The notes below the pieces were generated by a model, which saw only the letters and a program-made list of their open reading frames with translations, did no database searches and was not told the origin of the DNA. A stretch of DNA of 9,981 nucleotides from NCBI GenBank assembly GCA_951800675.1, contig CATOKC010000115.1, forward strand, positions 1 to 9,981, in the 5' to 3' direction. Positions within the stretch are counted from its first letter, which is position 1. The number at the start of each line of letters is the position of its first letter. Both the position numbers and the translations under genes were made by a program. This stretch comes from an uncultured Oscillibacter sp. (lineage in GTDB: Bacteria > Bacillota_A > Clostridia > Oscillospirales > Oscillospiraceae). Below, piece after piece: positions 1 to 6,439 of this stretch.

Positions 1-60
1 AACAGACACGGCTGGCTGCCGTGCCTCTCACCGTAAATCTATTGTAATAGGAGCCCATCC

Positions 61-276
61 ATGCCCTTAACCAACCGGCTGAAAGAGCACCGGGCCCGCC
101 TGGGGGTAAACCAGCAGCAGCTGGGGAGCCTCGCGGGGGTCTCCCGGCAGACCATCAGCCAAATTGAGCGGGGGGATTATTCCCCCTCCGTGACGCTGGC
201 GCTGAAGCTTGCGAAGATCTGCGGCGTGCGGGTCGAAGACATCTTTACCTATCAGGAGGACGAAACCCATGAGTGA
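61..276 (+). CDS. Small XRE-family helix-turn-helix transcriptional regulator
   Basis: A 71-residue protein that is almost entirely one Cro/CI-type helix-turn-helix domain. Residues about 5-60 show the pattern NRLKEHRARLGVNQQQLGSLAGVSRQTISQIERG, with the recognition helix around SRQTISQIE (28-36), followed by the SVTLALKLAKICGV helices typical of the short YgzD-like subgroup. There is no ligand-binding or oligomerisation domain. AGGAG at 49-53 sits 7 bases before the ATG. Its end overlaps the next gene, a membrane protein, by 8 bp, so the two are almost certainly co-transcribed. Short XRE proteins of this type are commonly paired with small membrane proteins and are presumed to control their own operon. 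The target and signal cannot be read from the sequence. Confidence 0.93.
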   Translation: MPLTNRLKEHRARLGVNQQQLGSLAGVSRQTISQIERGDYSPSVTLALKLAKICGVRVEDIFTYQEDETHE

Positions 277-1027
277 GAAAAGCGAGAACCGAAAGGCCCT
301 GCCCAAATTCACCCTGTCCCTGCTGGGCTCCTTGCTGGTGGGAGGCGTCATCGGCTTTGCCGTTGGCCTTTCCCGGGCCATGGGCCTGGATACCGCCGCC
401 CTGGCGGAGGGGCTGAGCGCCGCCCTGGCGGCGGTTACCCCCTGGGGCATCCCCGCCACCTCGGCGCTGACCCTGGGAAGCTGCCTTGTCCTCTACCGCT
501 CCGCCGCGAAGAAATTCGCCGCCTGGGACGGCGGGGACGAGGACGAAACCTCGGAGTCCATCGACACCGCCCTGAGCTGGGTCCTGCTCCTCAGCGCCGT
601 ACAGCTGTTGTTCAACCTGTTCTTCCTCTCCGCCTTCTGCGTCTATTGGATGGACAGGGATATCCGGGCCCTGGCCCTGGTGGGCGTGTTCCTCCTCTCC
701 TGCGGCTTTGTGATCTTTGCCCAGCAGAAGGCCGTGGACCTGACCCGCCGGATGAACCCGGAGAAGCGGGGCAGCGTCTACGACACGAAGTTTCAAAAAA
801 AGTGGATGGACAGCTGCGACGAGTCGGAGCGCCGCCAGGTGGGCCAGGCGTGCTGCCGGGCCTATATGGTCTCCAGCCGGTTCTGCTTAGGGCTGTGGCT
901 GGCGCTGGCGATTTTGAGCATGGTTTTTGAGGTAAGCATTCTCCCCACCCTTGTCCTGCTGCTGGTCTGGGGGGTCATGCAGGTGACCTACAGCCTGGAG
1001 TGCATCCGGCTGGGAAAAAGAAATTGA
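269..1027 (+). CDS. DUF3169-like integral membrane protein, function unknown
   Basis: A 252-residue membrane protein. The ATG at 269 is chosen because AGGAGGA at 254-260 lies 8 bases upstream; it overlaps the preceding regulator gene by 8 bp. Six hydrophobic segments are visible at roughly residues 14-35, 58-77, 101-125, 132-151, 204-221 and 223-242. An acidic loop (GGDEDETSES, about 88-97) separates helices 2 and 3. The long loop after helix 4 carries the motif MNPEKRGSVYDTKFQKKW (162-179), which I associate with the DUF3169 family of Firmicutes membrane proteins, often encoded next to a short XRE regulator. No catalytic motif is visible. The family name comes from memory of the motif and was not searched; the membrane topology is read directly. 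Confidence 0.82.
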   Translation: MSEKSENRKALPKFTLSLLGSLLVGGVIGFAVGLSRAMGLDTAALAEGLSAALAAVTPWGIPATSALTLGSCLVLYRSAAKKFAAWDGGDEDETSESIDTALSWVLLLSAVQLLFNLFFLSAFCVYWMDRDIRALALVGVFLLSCGFVIFAQQKAVDLTRRMNPEKRGSVYDTKFQKKWMDSCDESERRQVGQACCRAYMVSSRFCLGLWLALAILSMVFEVSILPTLVLLLVWGVMQVTYSLECIRLGKRN

Positions 1028-1054
1028 ACTATACGATTCATAGCGGAAAAACCG

Positions 1055-1124
1055 GTGGGGCCCGCCCCCCGGCCAGGCCATCCCCCGGATTGGGGAACGG
1101 CCCGGCCAGGGGAGCGGGCCCCAC
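1055..1124 (-). terminator. Long GC-rich hairpin between convergent genes, probable terminator of the - strand operon
   Basis: Perfect 11-bp arms GTGGGGCCCGC (1055-1065) and GCGGGCCCCAC (1114-1124) enclose further nested pairing: CCCC 1067-1070 with GGGG 1109-1112, GGCC 1071-1074 with 1104-1107, GGCC 1076-1079 with 1099-1102, and TCCCC 1081-1085 with GGGGA 1092-1096. Reading on the - strand, the hairpin is followed three bases later by TTTTT (1051-1047), as in an intrinsic terminator. On the + strand no T-run follows, so termination of the left-hand unit is less certain. It fills the 123-bp gap between the convergent stops at 1027 and 1151. Confidence 0.7.
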
Positions 1125-1150
1125 AGCAGATCCTTACATTCTGCTTGCGT

Positions 1151-1801
1151 TTAGGCCGTCTCTTCCGTTTCCGCTGAAAGCGCCTCCTCCGGCAGCTCCG
1201 CCGGAACCCGGGCAAAGGTAAATTTCCCGCTGGTTTTCCGCCCATGGACCAGGATGGTGTAATCCCCCGTTTTGGGAACCTCCACCCGCTGTTCTCCGTT
1301 CAGCGGGGCTCCCTCCAGGAGGATGTTCCCGTCCTCGTCACTGATTTCCACCTCCAGCCAGCCGTTCCGGGTGTCGATCCGGCCCACCAGGGCGTCCCCC
1401 GCCTCCAGCCGGAGGGTGTGGGAGTCGAAGCCGTTGAAAAACTCGTAATCCATGCGGAAGCTGGTTTCGTCGGCGCGGCGGGAGCAATTGCGGACGTTGA
1501 TAAACTCCCCGTTCTCATAGGCCCAGGCGGCGGCGTAGAACACCATCGCCGCCCCCACCAGCAAAAAGCAGAGAATCATCCCCAGCCAGTCGTACTTGAC
1601 CCGTCCGCCGCCCCGGGCGCTGAGCAGGGTCTCCGTCCCCAGGGCCACCAGAATCAAAGGCGAGGCCTTCAGAAGCCACCCGATCTCCATTTGGGGCCAC
1701 AGCAGGGAAACCAGCATACCGGTTCCCGCCGCCACCAGGACGACGCCCAGGGTAAAGGTCCCCACCCGGCGCTGGGGGCGGACGGCCTCACTGGCCGTCA
1801 T
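1151..1801 (-). CDS. LiaI/LiaF-like membrane protein with extracytoplasmic beta-rich domain
   Basis: A 216-residue protein, last gene of the sigma-factor operon. The start at 1801 is chosen over an upstream ATG at 1849 because AAGGAGG (1814-1808) lies 6 bases before it; this gives a 14-bp overlap with the previous gene. Residues 12-60 form two helices (GTFTLGVVLVAAGTGMLVSL, then WLLKASPLILVALGTETLL) resembling the LiaI/LiaF-type transmembrane region (DUF5668). A third helix spans about 71-95. Residues 100-200 alternate hydrophobic and polar strands (for example LRLEAGDALVGRIDT and GDYTILVHG) and probably form a beta-sandwich outside the membrane. The tail is acidic. Proteins with such helices are frequent in envelope-stress operons. 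Its place in an ECF operon suggests sensing or effector work at the envelope, but that is inference. Confidence 0.8.
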   Translation of the reverse strand: MTASEAVRPQRRVGTFTLGVVLVAAGTGMLVSLLWPQMEIGWLLKASPLILVALGTETLLSARGGGRVKYDWLGMILCFLLVGAAMVFYAAAWAYENGEFINVRNCSRRADETSFRMDYEFFNGFDSHTLRLEAGDALVGRIDTRNGWLEVEISDEDGNILLEGAPLNGEQRVEVPKTGDYTILVHGRKTSGKFTFARVPAELPEEALSAETEETA

Positions 1802-2552
1802 GGTCCGCCTCCTTCTTTTCCGCAAGCTCCTTTTCGTACTTCTCCACATTGAATTCCGATTTCCACTCCAGGGTCACCGGCGCGGGCTCCTCCGGGACCT
1901 CCGGGGCCTGGGGTTCCGGCTCCTGGTGGAACCGCTCCTCCGCCTCCGTCCAGGGGGTGGATTTCATTTTGGGAGGCTCCGCCTTGGGAGGCGTGTAGGA
2001 AGGCTCCTCGTCAAAGCCGCCGTCCTTGGGGGCCTTGGGCCCCTTGATGAACCAGAGGCCCAGGGCGATGACGAACACCGTTCCCAAAATCCGGGGCGCA
2101 TCCCAGACCAGCAGGTGGTAAAGCCAGTTCAGCCAGGGGAACATGTCGGCCAGCCCGCCAAGGATGTTCTGGGCGAAAATCCGATACAGGTTGTACAGTC
2201 CCACCGCCATCAGCACCCAGCCGATGAGGCTGCCCCGGCGGCTGAGAATCTGGCTCAGCTTCCGGGAGTCCAGCTCCGACAGGCCGAAGAGGAACTCGTC
2301 CTCCGGGGCCATGCCCTCCCGAATCTGCCGGCGGAGGTTGAAGCTGTCAAAAAAGGAATACAGCCACAGCGGGGCGATAAGCACCGCCAGTACCCCCATC
2401 TCCAGAAATACCGCGATAAAGAGCAAAGCGGTGACAATGATGGTCTGGGAGATGCCCCGCTTCATATAGCCCTGGCACATCTGGCCGCAGCCGGGAACGC
2501 AGGCCCAGAGCAGGTGCCAGCAGTTTCCCCAAAATTTACGAATGGCTTTCAT
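1788..2552 (-). CDS. Hypothetical membrane protein of ECF sigma operon
   Basis: A 254-residue protein. AAGGAGGA (2568-2561) stands 8 bases before the ATG. The start overlaps the anti-sigma stop by 4 bp (ATGA), a classic coupling arrangement. Near the N-terminus is the segment PGCGQMCQGYMKRGISQ (20-36), reminiscent of the glycine-rich entry loop of TM2-like small membrane proteins. Hydrophobic stretches follow at about 36-65 (probably two closely spaced helices), 108-124 and 155-170. The last 85 residues are soluble, rich in proline, glutamate and lysine, and probably cytoplasmic and disordered, ending in a charged helix. I do not recognise a named family or a catalytic motif. Position and membrane character suggest a partner in the response controlled by the sigma factor. 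Confidence 0.8.
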   Translation of the reverse strand: MKAIRKFWGNCWHLLWACVPGCGQMCQGYMKRGISQTIIVTALLFIAVFLEMGVLAVLIAPLWLYSFFDSFNLRRQIREGMAPEDEFLFGLSELDSRKLSQILSRRGSLIGWVLMAVGLYNLYRIFAQNILGGLADMFPWLNWLYHLLVWDAPRILGTVFVIALGLWFIKGPKAPKDGGFDEEPSYTPPKAEPPKMKSTPWTEAEERFHQEPEPQAPEVPEEPAPVTLEWKSEFNVEKYEKELAEKKEADHDGQ

Positions 2553-3016
2553 GCCTTCTTTCCTCCTTCAATGAACTGACTGGGCCGGAACCCGTCCAAA
2601 AAGTCTGAAATGCCGCCGACGGCCCCCCGCAGGGAGTCGTGAATTTCCCCCGTCAGCCCCGTCAGCTGCCGGGAGACGATGGGCCGGTCCTCCGGCAGGG
2701 CCGGGCGGGGAATGTCCGCGCCGCCCCACAGCACCGTCAAAGCCAGGGTGACGGCGGCCACGGCGGTGGCGTACCGGCTGACCGCCAGCCGGAAGGCCCG
2801 GCCCCGAATCCGGGCCCACAGCGTCTTTTGGCAGGAGCGCTCCGGGACCAGCAGGGCCCCGCCCTCCAGGGCCAGGGTATAGCGCTGTAAGCACTCGTCG
2901 CAGAACGCCAGGTGCTCCGCGATTTCCAGCCGCTCCAGCTCGTCGAAGCGGTCCTCGTTTCGCACCAGGGCCTCTAGGGCCCGGTCGCTTAAATGTCCGT
3001 CCTCACGGAATACCAT
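2549..3016 (-). CDS. Zinc-binding (ZAS-type) transmembrane anti-sigma factor
   Basis: A 155-residue protein when started at ATG 3016. A GTG at 3025 is also in frame but leaves no room for a ribosome binding site, whereas AAGGAG (3031-3026) is well spaced for the ATG. The N-terminal half contains EIAEHLAFCDEC (31-42) with H35, C39 and C42 in the Hx3Cx2C pattern of zinc-binding anti-sigma domains; H8 is a possible fourth ligand. One transmembrane helix lies at about 82-98 (YATAVAAVTLALTVLWG), followed by a roughly 55-residue outer segment. By family knowledge the N-terminal domain holds the sigma factor at the membrane until a signal arrives. It overlaps the sigma gene by 14 bp, as expected for a cognate pair. 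The signal is unknown. Confidence 0.88.
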   Translation of the reverse strand: MVFREDGHLSDRALEALVRNEDRFDELERLEIAEHLAFCDECLQRYTLALEGGALLVPERSCQKTLWARIRGRAFRLAVSRYATAVAAVTLALTVLWGGADIPRPALPEDRPIVSRQLTGLTGEIHDSLRGAVGGISDFLDGFRPSQFIEGGKKA

Positions 3017-3524
3017 GCCTTCCACTCCTTTCCAGTGCCTCCCGGAGCAGCTTCTTGCCCCGGGAGAGCTGTGTATAAACGGTCTTTACCGGCCTGCCCA
3101 GGGCCAGGGCCGCCTCTTCAGGAGACTGCTCCTCTAAAAGGCACAGGCGGCACACCTGCCGGTAGGGCTCCTTCAGCTCCCGGATGGCCCTTAAAATGTC
3201 CGCCTCCCCGCTTCTTCGGAGCACCGCCTCCTCGGCGGGCGGGGCCAGGCCCCGGGCCAGCTCCTCCTCCCCCGGCAGGACGGTCCGCCGGTTCCAGGCG
3301 CTTTGGAGGTGGTCCTTGGCCTTGTTGGCGGCGACGCGGCTGAGCCACTGACGCTCATAGCCCTCCGGCATGCTCTCCCGGTGGATGTAGGCGGAGAGGA
3401 AGGTCTCCTGAGTCAGGTCCTCCGCGGCCGCCGGCTCCCGGACCAGCTGGAAGCAGACGGTGTAAACCAGCCGCTCGTATTGCAGGACCAGCTCCGTGAA
3501 CCGCTCCTTTGTTATAACAGCCAC
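3003..3524 (-). CDS. ECF-type RNA polymerase sigma factor (sigma-70 family)
   Basis: A 173-residue protein of usual ECF length. Residues about 10-78 form region 2, with the core-binding and -10-recognition signature EDLTQETFLSAY (35-46) and WLSRVAANKAKDHLQS (60-75). Residues about 105-162 form region 4, with the helix-turn-helix SPEEAALALGRPVKTVYTQLSRGKKLL. The start is a GTG at 3524: an in-frame TGA lies two codons upstream (3533-3531), so no earlier start is possible, and a GGAGG-rich stretch (3544-3540) precedes it. It heads a four-gene operon with its anti-sigma factor directly behind. ECF factors usually activate their own operon; no convincing ECF-type promoter pair was found upstream. 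A TATGAT (3599-3594) could be a -10 but lacks a good -35. Confidence 0.95.
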   Translation of the reverse strand: MAVITKERFTELVLQYERLVYTVCFQLVREPAAAEDLTQETFLSAYIHRESMPEGYERQWLSRVAANKAKDHLQSAWNRRTVLPGEEELARGLAPPAEEAVLRRSGEADILRAIRELKEPYRQVCRLCLLEEQSPEEAALALGRPVKTVYTQLSRGKKLLREALERSGRHGIP

Positions 3525-3679
3525 GCCGTCTCACCACCCCCTCCGAAGAGCCTCCGAAACGCCTCTCCGGCGGCCCTGTGTCGTCCGACACCCATCATAC
3601 GAAATGGGGCTTCCGAATTCTTCAAAAAAAGAAAAAATTATTTTCTCCCTCTACCGGCAAGGGCGGAGAAACCACCGGA

Positions 3680-3717
3680 TTATTCAATAATGAATAAGTT
3701 CTATTCAAAAGCGAATA
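3680..3717. promoter_or_regulatory. Tandem operator-like dyads TATTCA-N4-(T/C)GAATA, sites 1 and 2
   Basis: Site 1 is TATTCAATAATGAATA (3681-3696), with perfect 6-bp arms that extend to 7 bp by TTATTCA/TGAATAA. Site 2 is TATTCAAAAGCGAATA (3702-3717), with 5-bp arms. Centres lie 21 bp apart, two helical turns, so the four half-sites recur every 10-11 bp on one face of the helix. This suits cooperative binding of two dimers of a repressor or activator. The protein is not identified in the window. The sites may overlap a weak - strand promoter for the sigma operon. Confidence 0.6.
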
Positions 3718-3829
3718 AACCCCGGACCCCAAGCAGGAGTTTTGCGCGGTTTTCACAGAAAGGCTGTCCCTGGACCAACGATTTTCACAATGCCCGCGCC
3801 GCTCCTTCCGGCGTGCCCGTCGTCGGCGT

Positions 3830-3849
3830 GCTATTCATTTTTGAATAGC
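3830..3849. promoter_or_regulatory. Third copy of the TATTCA-N4-TGAATA dyad, site 3
   Basis: GCTATTCA (3830-3837) and TGAATAGC (3842-3849) form perfect 8-bp arms around TTTT. The 16-bp core TATTCATTTTTGAATA matches the two upstream sites. Its centre is 130 bp from that of site 2 and about 105 bp upstream of the -35 of the crotonase promoter. TTGAAT (3841-3846) within it, followed after 17 bp by GAGAAT, could be a weak + strand promoter. Looping between the site pair and this site is possible but inferred. Confidence 0.6.
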
Positions 3850-3951
3850 GCTTCCAAATTCCGGAGAATCGTCCCGTCCAAACGTAGAAAAGTGACTGCG
3901 ATTTTTTGGCAATCTGAACAGGAAACTGGCCCAGACGGCAGAAACTGAGGC

Positions 3952-3981
3952 TTGCGGAATTGGCACAGGATTTGCTATAAT
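3952..3981 (+). promoter_or_regulatory. Extended -10 promoter for the butyrate operon
   Basis: TATAAT at 3976-3981 is preceded by TGC (3973-3975), giving an extended -10 element. TTGCGG (3952-3957) is a plausible -35 at an 18-bp spacing. Transcription would begin near 3988, leaving a leader of about 48 bases before the crotonase ATG. The leader contains a short CGGGG-CACG-CCCCG hairpin (3997-4010) just upstream of the GGAGGA ribosome binding site. Confidence 0.7.
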
Positions 3982-4035
3982 AACTGCCGGACAAAACGGG
4001 GCACGCCCCGAAAAAATGAAGGAGGAACGCAAGCC

Positions 4036-4836
4036 ATGTATCAGACCGTTCGTTATGAAAAGAAAGACCGCGTCGGTATCGCCACCATCAACCGTCCCGA
4101 GGCGCTGAACGCCCTGAATTCCCAGGTGATCGCCGACCTGGAGGCGTTGATTTCGGAGGTGGAGAAGGACACGGAGCTCCGGGCCTTCATCCTTACCGGC
4201 GAGGGCCGCTCCTTCGTGGCCGGGGCCGACATCGGCGAGCAGAAGCCCATGGACGTTGGGCAGGGCCGCAAGTGGGGACAGCGGGGCAGCGCCCTGTTCC
4301 GCCGCATCGAGAAGCTGGAGATTCCCACCATCGCGGCGGTGAACGGCTTCGCCCTGGGCGGCGGCTGTGAGATTGCCATGAGCTGCGACATCATCCTGGC
4401 CGCCGGGCCCAACGCCGAGGGCAAGGGCGGCGCGAAGTTCGGCCAGCCCGAGGTGGGCCTGGGCATCACCCCCGGCTTCTCCGGCACCCAGCGCCTTCCC
4501 CGCCGTGTCGGAATCGCCAAGGCCAAGGAGCTGATTTTCTCCGGCAAGGTCATCGACGCCGCCGAGGCCAAGGCCATCGGCCTGGTGAACGAGGTCTACG
4601 CCCCCGAGGCTCTGCTGGATTCCGCCGTGGCCATGGCAAAGTCCTTCGCCGTCAACGCACCCATCGCGGTGAAGTACTCCAAAGCCTGCATCGACCGGGG
4701 CATGCAAATGGACATTGACGACGGCATCGCCCTGGAAAACGAGCTCTTCGCCATGTGCTTCGCCACCGAGGACCAGAAGGAGGGCATGGGAGCCTTCCTG
4801 GAGAAGCGGAAGGAAAAGCACTTCCAAAATAAATAA
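4036..4836 (+). CDS. crt: Crotonase / enoyl-CoA hydratase (3-hydroxybutyryl-CoA dehydratase type)
   Basis: A 266-residue cytoplasmic enzyme of the enoyl-CoA hydratase family, interconverting 3-hydroxybutyryl-CoA and crotonyl-CoA. The ATG follows GGAGGA (4021-4026). Oxyanion-hole segments are visible at SFVAGADIGE (59-68) and NGFALGGGCE (103-112). The two catalytic glutamates are E112 (GGGCEIAMSCD) and E139 (FGQPEVGLGI). The spacing between them is 27 residues instead of the usual 20, owing to an insert with sequence GPNAEGKGG around 124-132. It opens the operon, followed after 42 bp by the CoA-transferase; the gap contains the small palindrome GTCCCAGGGAC (4837-4847). The crotonyl-CoA role rests on the neighbouring AbfD and Bcd genes; other short-chain enoyl-CoA substrates are possible. 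Confidence 0.9.
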   Translation: MYQTVRYEKKDRVGIATINRPEALNALNSQVIADLEALISEVEKDTELRAFILTGEGRSFVAGADIGEQKPMDVGQGRKWGQRGSALFRRIEKLEIPTIAAVNGFALGGGCEIAMSCDIILAAGPNAEGKGGAKFGQPEVGLGITPGFSGTQRLPRRVGIAKAKELIFSGKVIDAAEAKAIGLVNEVYAPEALLDSAVAMAKSFAVNAPIAVKYSKACIDRGMQMDIDDGIALENELFAMCFATEDQKEGMGAFLEKRKEKHFQNK

Positions 4837-4878
4837 GTCCCAGGGACATTTTATCACAGGAAAAGGAGTTCGGAAAGC

Positions 4879-6435
4879 ATGAAAAAAGTTCGCGTCATCA
4901 CCGCGGAAGAAGCGGCGCTGATGGTCAAGGACGGCGATACCGTCACCACCGGCGGATTTGTCAGCTGCGCCTGTCCCGAGGCGCTGACTAAGGCGCTGGA
5001 AAAGCGCTTTGAAGAAACCGGGCATCCCCGGGACCTGACCCTTTTCTTTGCCGCGGGCCAGGGCCACCGGGACGGCACCGGCGGCGACCACTTCGGCGGC
5101 GAGGGCATGTGCAAGCGGGTCGTGGGCGGCCACTGGGACCGGGCCCCCCGGCTGGGCGACCTGGCCCTGGCCAACAAGATCGAGGCCTATAATCTGCCCC
5201 AGGGCGTCATCACCCACATGTTCCGGGACATCGCGGCCCACAACATCGGAACCATCACCCACGTGGGCCTCTACACCTTCGCCGACCCCCGGAACGGCGG
5301 CGGCAAGCTGAACGAGTGCACCAAGGAGGACCTGGTAAAGCTGGTAAACATCGAGGGGGAGGAGCGGCTTTTGTATAAGCCCATCCCCATCAACGTCTGC
5401 CTGATCCGGGGCAGCTACGCCGACGAGTACGGCAACTGCACGGTACATAGAGAGATCGGCCCCCTGGACGTCACCGCCCAGTGCCAGGCCACCAAGAACT
5501 CCGGCGGCATCGTCATCGTCCAGGTGGAGAAAATCGTCCAGGGCGGCACCCTGGACCCCCGGCTGGTGAAAATCCCCGGCATCTACGTGGACGCCATCGT
5601 CGTGGGCTCCCCGGAGGACAACAACCAGTGCCTGGGGATGCCCTATGACGGGGCCCTCAGCGGCGAGTTCCGCATCCCCGTGGACGACATCCCCTCCATC
5701 CCCCTGGACGCCAAGAAGATTCTGGCCCGCCGGGCCGCTATGGAGCTGCCCCAGGACGCCATCGTGAACCTGGGCACCGGCGCGCCGGAGAAAATCGCCA
5801 ACGTGGCGGCGGAGGAGGGCATCTCCGACAAGATGACCCTGACGGTGGAGGCCGGCTCCATCGCGGGCGTGCCCTACGGCGGCACCCAGTTCGGCGGCGC
5901 GGCCAACTCCATGGCGATTCTGGACCACAACGTCCAGTTTGACTTCTACCAGGGCGGCGGCCTGGACGTGGCCTTCTTAGGCCTGGCGGAGACGGCCCCC
6001 AACGGGGATTTGAACGTCTCCAAGTTCGGCACCCGCCTGGCGGGCGCGGGCGGCTTCATCGACATCACCCAGAACGCGAAAAAGGTGGTCTACTGCGGCA
6101 CCTTCACCGCCAAGGGCTTGAAAACCGAATGCCGGGACGGCAAGCTGGTCATCACCCAGGAGGGCGCGAAGAAAAAGTTTGTCAATAAGGTGGAGCACAT
6201 CACCTTCTCCGGCACCTATGCCAACAAGGTGGGCCAGCCGGTGCTGTACGTCACGGAGCGGGCGGTGTTCGAGCTTCGGCCCGAGGGCGTGACCCTCATC
6301 GAGATCGCCCCGGGCATCGACCTCCAGACCCAGGTGCTGGACCAGATGGAGTTCATGCCGCAGATCAGCGAGGACCTGAAGCTCATGGACGAGCGCATCT
6401 TCCGTGACGAGCTGATGGGCTTAGCGAACGACTGA
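4879..6435 (+). CDS. Acyl-CoA:acetate/3-ketoacid CoA-transferase, YdiF type
   Basis: A 518-residue fused alpha-beta CoA-transferase of family I. The N-terminal half opens with the glycine-rich VKDGDTVTTGGFVSCACPEAL (16-36). The C-terminal half carries NLGTGAPEKIANVAAEEG (297-314) and the catalytic E324 in LTVEAGSIAGVPYGG, matching the ExG motif whose glutamate forms the glutamyl-CoA thioester in YdiF. Length matches YdiF-like enzymes and is longer than the roughly 440-residue AbfT/Cat2 4-hydroxybutyrate transferases. AAAGGAG just upstream (about 4862-4868) supports the ATG. In this operon it most likely moves CoA between butyryl-CoA or acetyl-CoA and a C4 acid such as 4-hydroxybutyrate, crotonate or acetoacetate. 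The exact acid cannot be told from sequence. Confidence 0.93.
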   Translation: MKKVRVITAEEAALMVKDGDTVTTGGFVSCACPEALTKALEKRFEETGHPRDLTLFFAAGQGHRDGTGGDHFGGEGMCKRVVGGHWDRAPRLGDLALANKIEAYNLPQGVITHMFRDIAAHNIGTITHVGLYTFADPRNGGGKLNECTKEDLVKLVNIEGEERLLYKPIPINVCLIRGSYADEYGNCTVHREIGPLDVTAQCQATKNSGGIVIVQVEKIVQGGTLDPRLVKIPGIYVDAIVVGSPEDNNQCLGMPYDGALSGEFRIPVDDIPSIPLDAKKILARRAAMELPQDAIVNLGTGAPEKIANVAAEEGISDKMTLTVEAGSIAGVPYGGTQFGGAANSMAILDHNVQFDFYQGGGLDVAFLGLAETAPNGDLNVSKFGTRLAGAGGFIDITQNAKKVVYCGTFTAKGLKTECRDGKLVITQEGAKKKFVNKVEHITFSGTYANKVGQPVLYVTERAVFELRPEGVTLIEIAPGIDLQTQVLDQMEFMPQISEDLKLMDERIFRDELMGLAND

Positions 6436-6439
6436 GTCC

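Larger units (their letters stand above)
3525..4035. other. Divergent intergenic control region, no convincing gene
   Basis: This 511-bp stretch separates the - strand sigma operon from the + strand butyrate operon. Parts are far more A+T rich than the flanking genes, notably 3611-3720. Open frames of 60-70 codons exist but lack ribosome binding sites and protein-like composition. It holds three dyads (3681-3696, 3702-3717, 3832-3847), a promoter toward the crotonase gene, and a possible weak - strand promoter TTGAAT (3708-3703) with AATAAT (3684-3679) at 18-bp spacing, which would overlap the first two dyads. No Rex-like TTGTTAA dyad was seen. There is no recognisable RNA gene. Confidence 0.6.

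Noticed and set aside
3681..3717. ArgR-type ARG box reading of the tandem TATTCA/GAATA half-sites
   Set aside because: ARG boxes have TGAAT and ATTCA facing outward around a 4-bp A/T centre. Here that register gives a 7-bp centre, while the inward TATTCA-N4-TGAATA register is the one repeated three times.
3742..3948. Possible 68-residue gene in the divergent intergenic region
   Set aside because: No ribosome binding site of the strength seen elsewhere, no recognisable domain, and it overlaps the site 3 dyad.
3997..4010. CGGGG-CACG-CCCCG hairpin in the crotonase leader as a terminator or riboswitch
   Set aside because: Only five base pairs, followed by A-residues rather than T on the + strand, and the roughly 48-base leader is too short for a metabolite riboswitch.
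3525..4035. Rex (NADH-sensing) operator expected upstream of a butyrate operon
   Set aside because: No TTGTTAA-N4-TTAACAA-like dyad is visible in the region.
3835..5928. 697-codon open frame on the - strand opposite the crotonase and CoA-transferase genes
   Set aside because: It runs antisense to two genes with clear catalytic motifs. Its product is low-complexity and rich in Gly, Ala, Val, His and Asp, as expected from the reverse reading of GC-biased codons.
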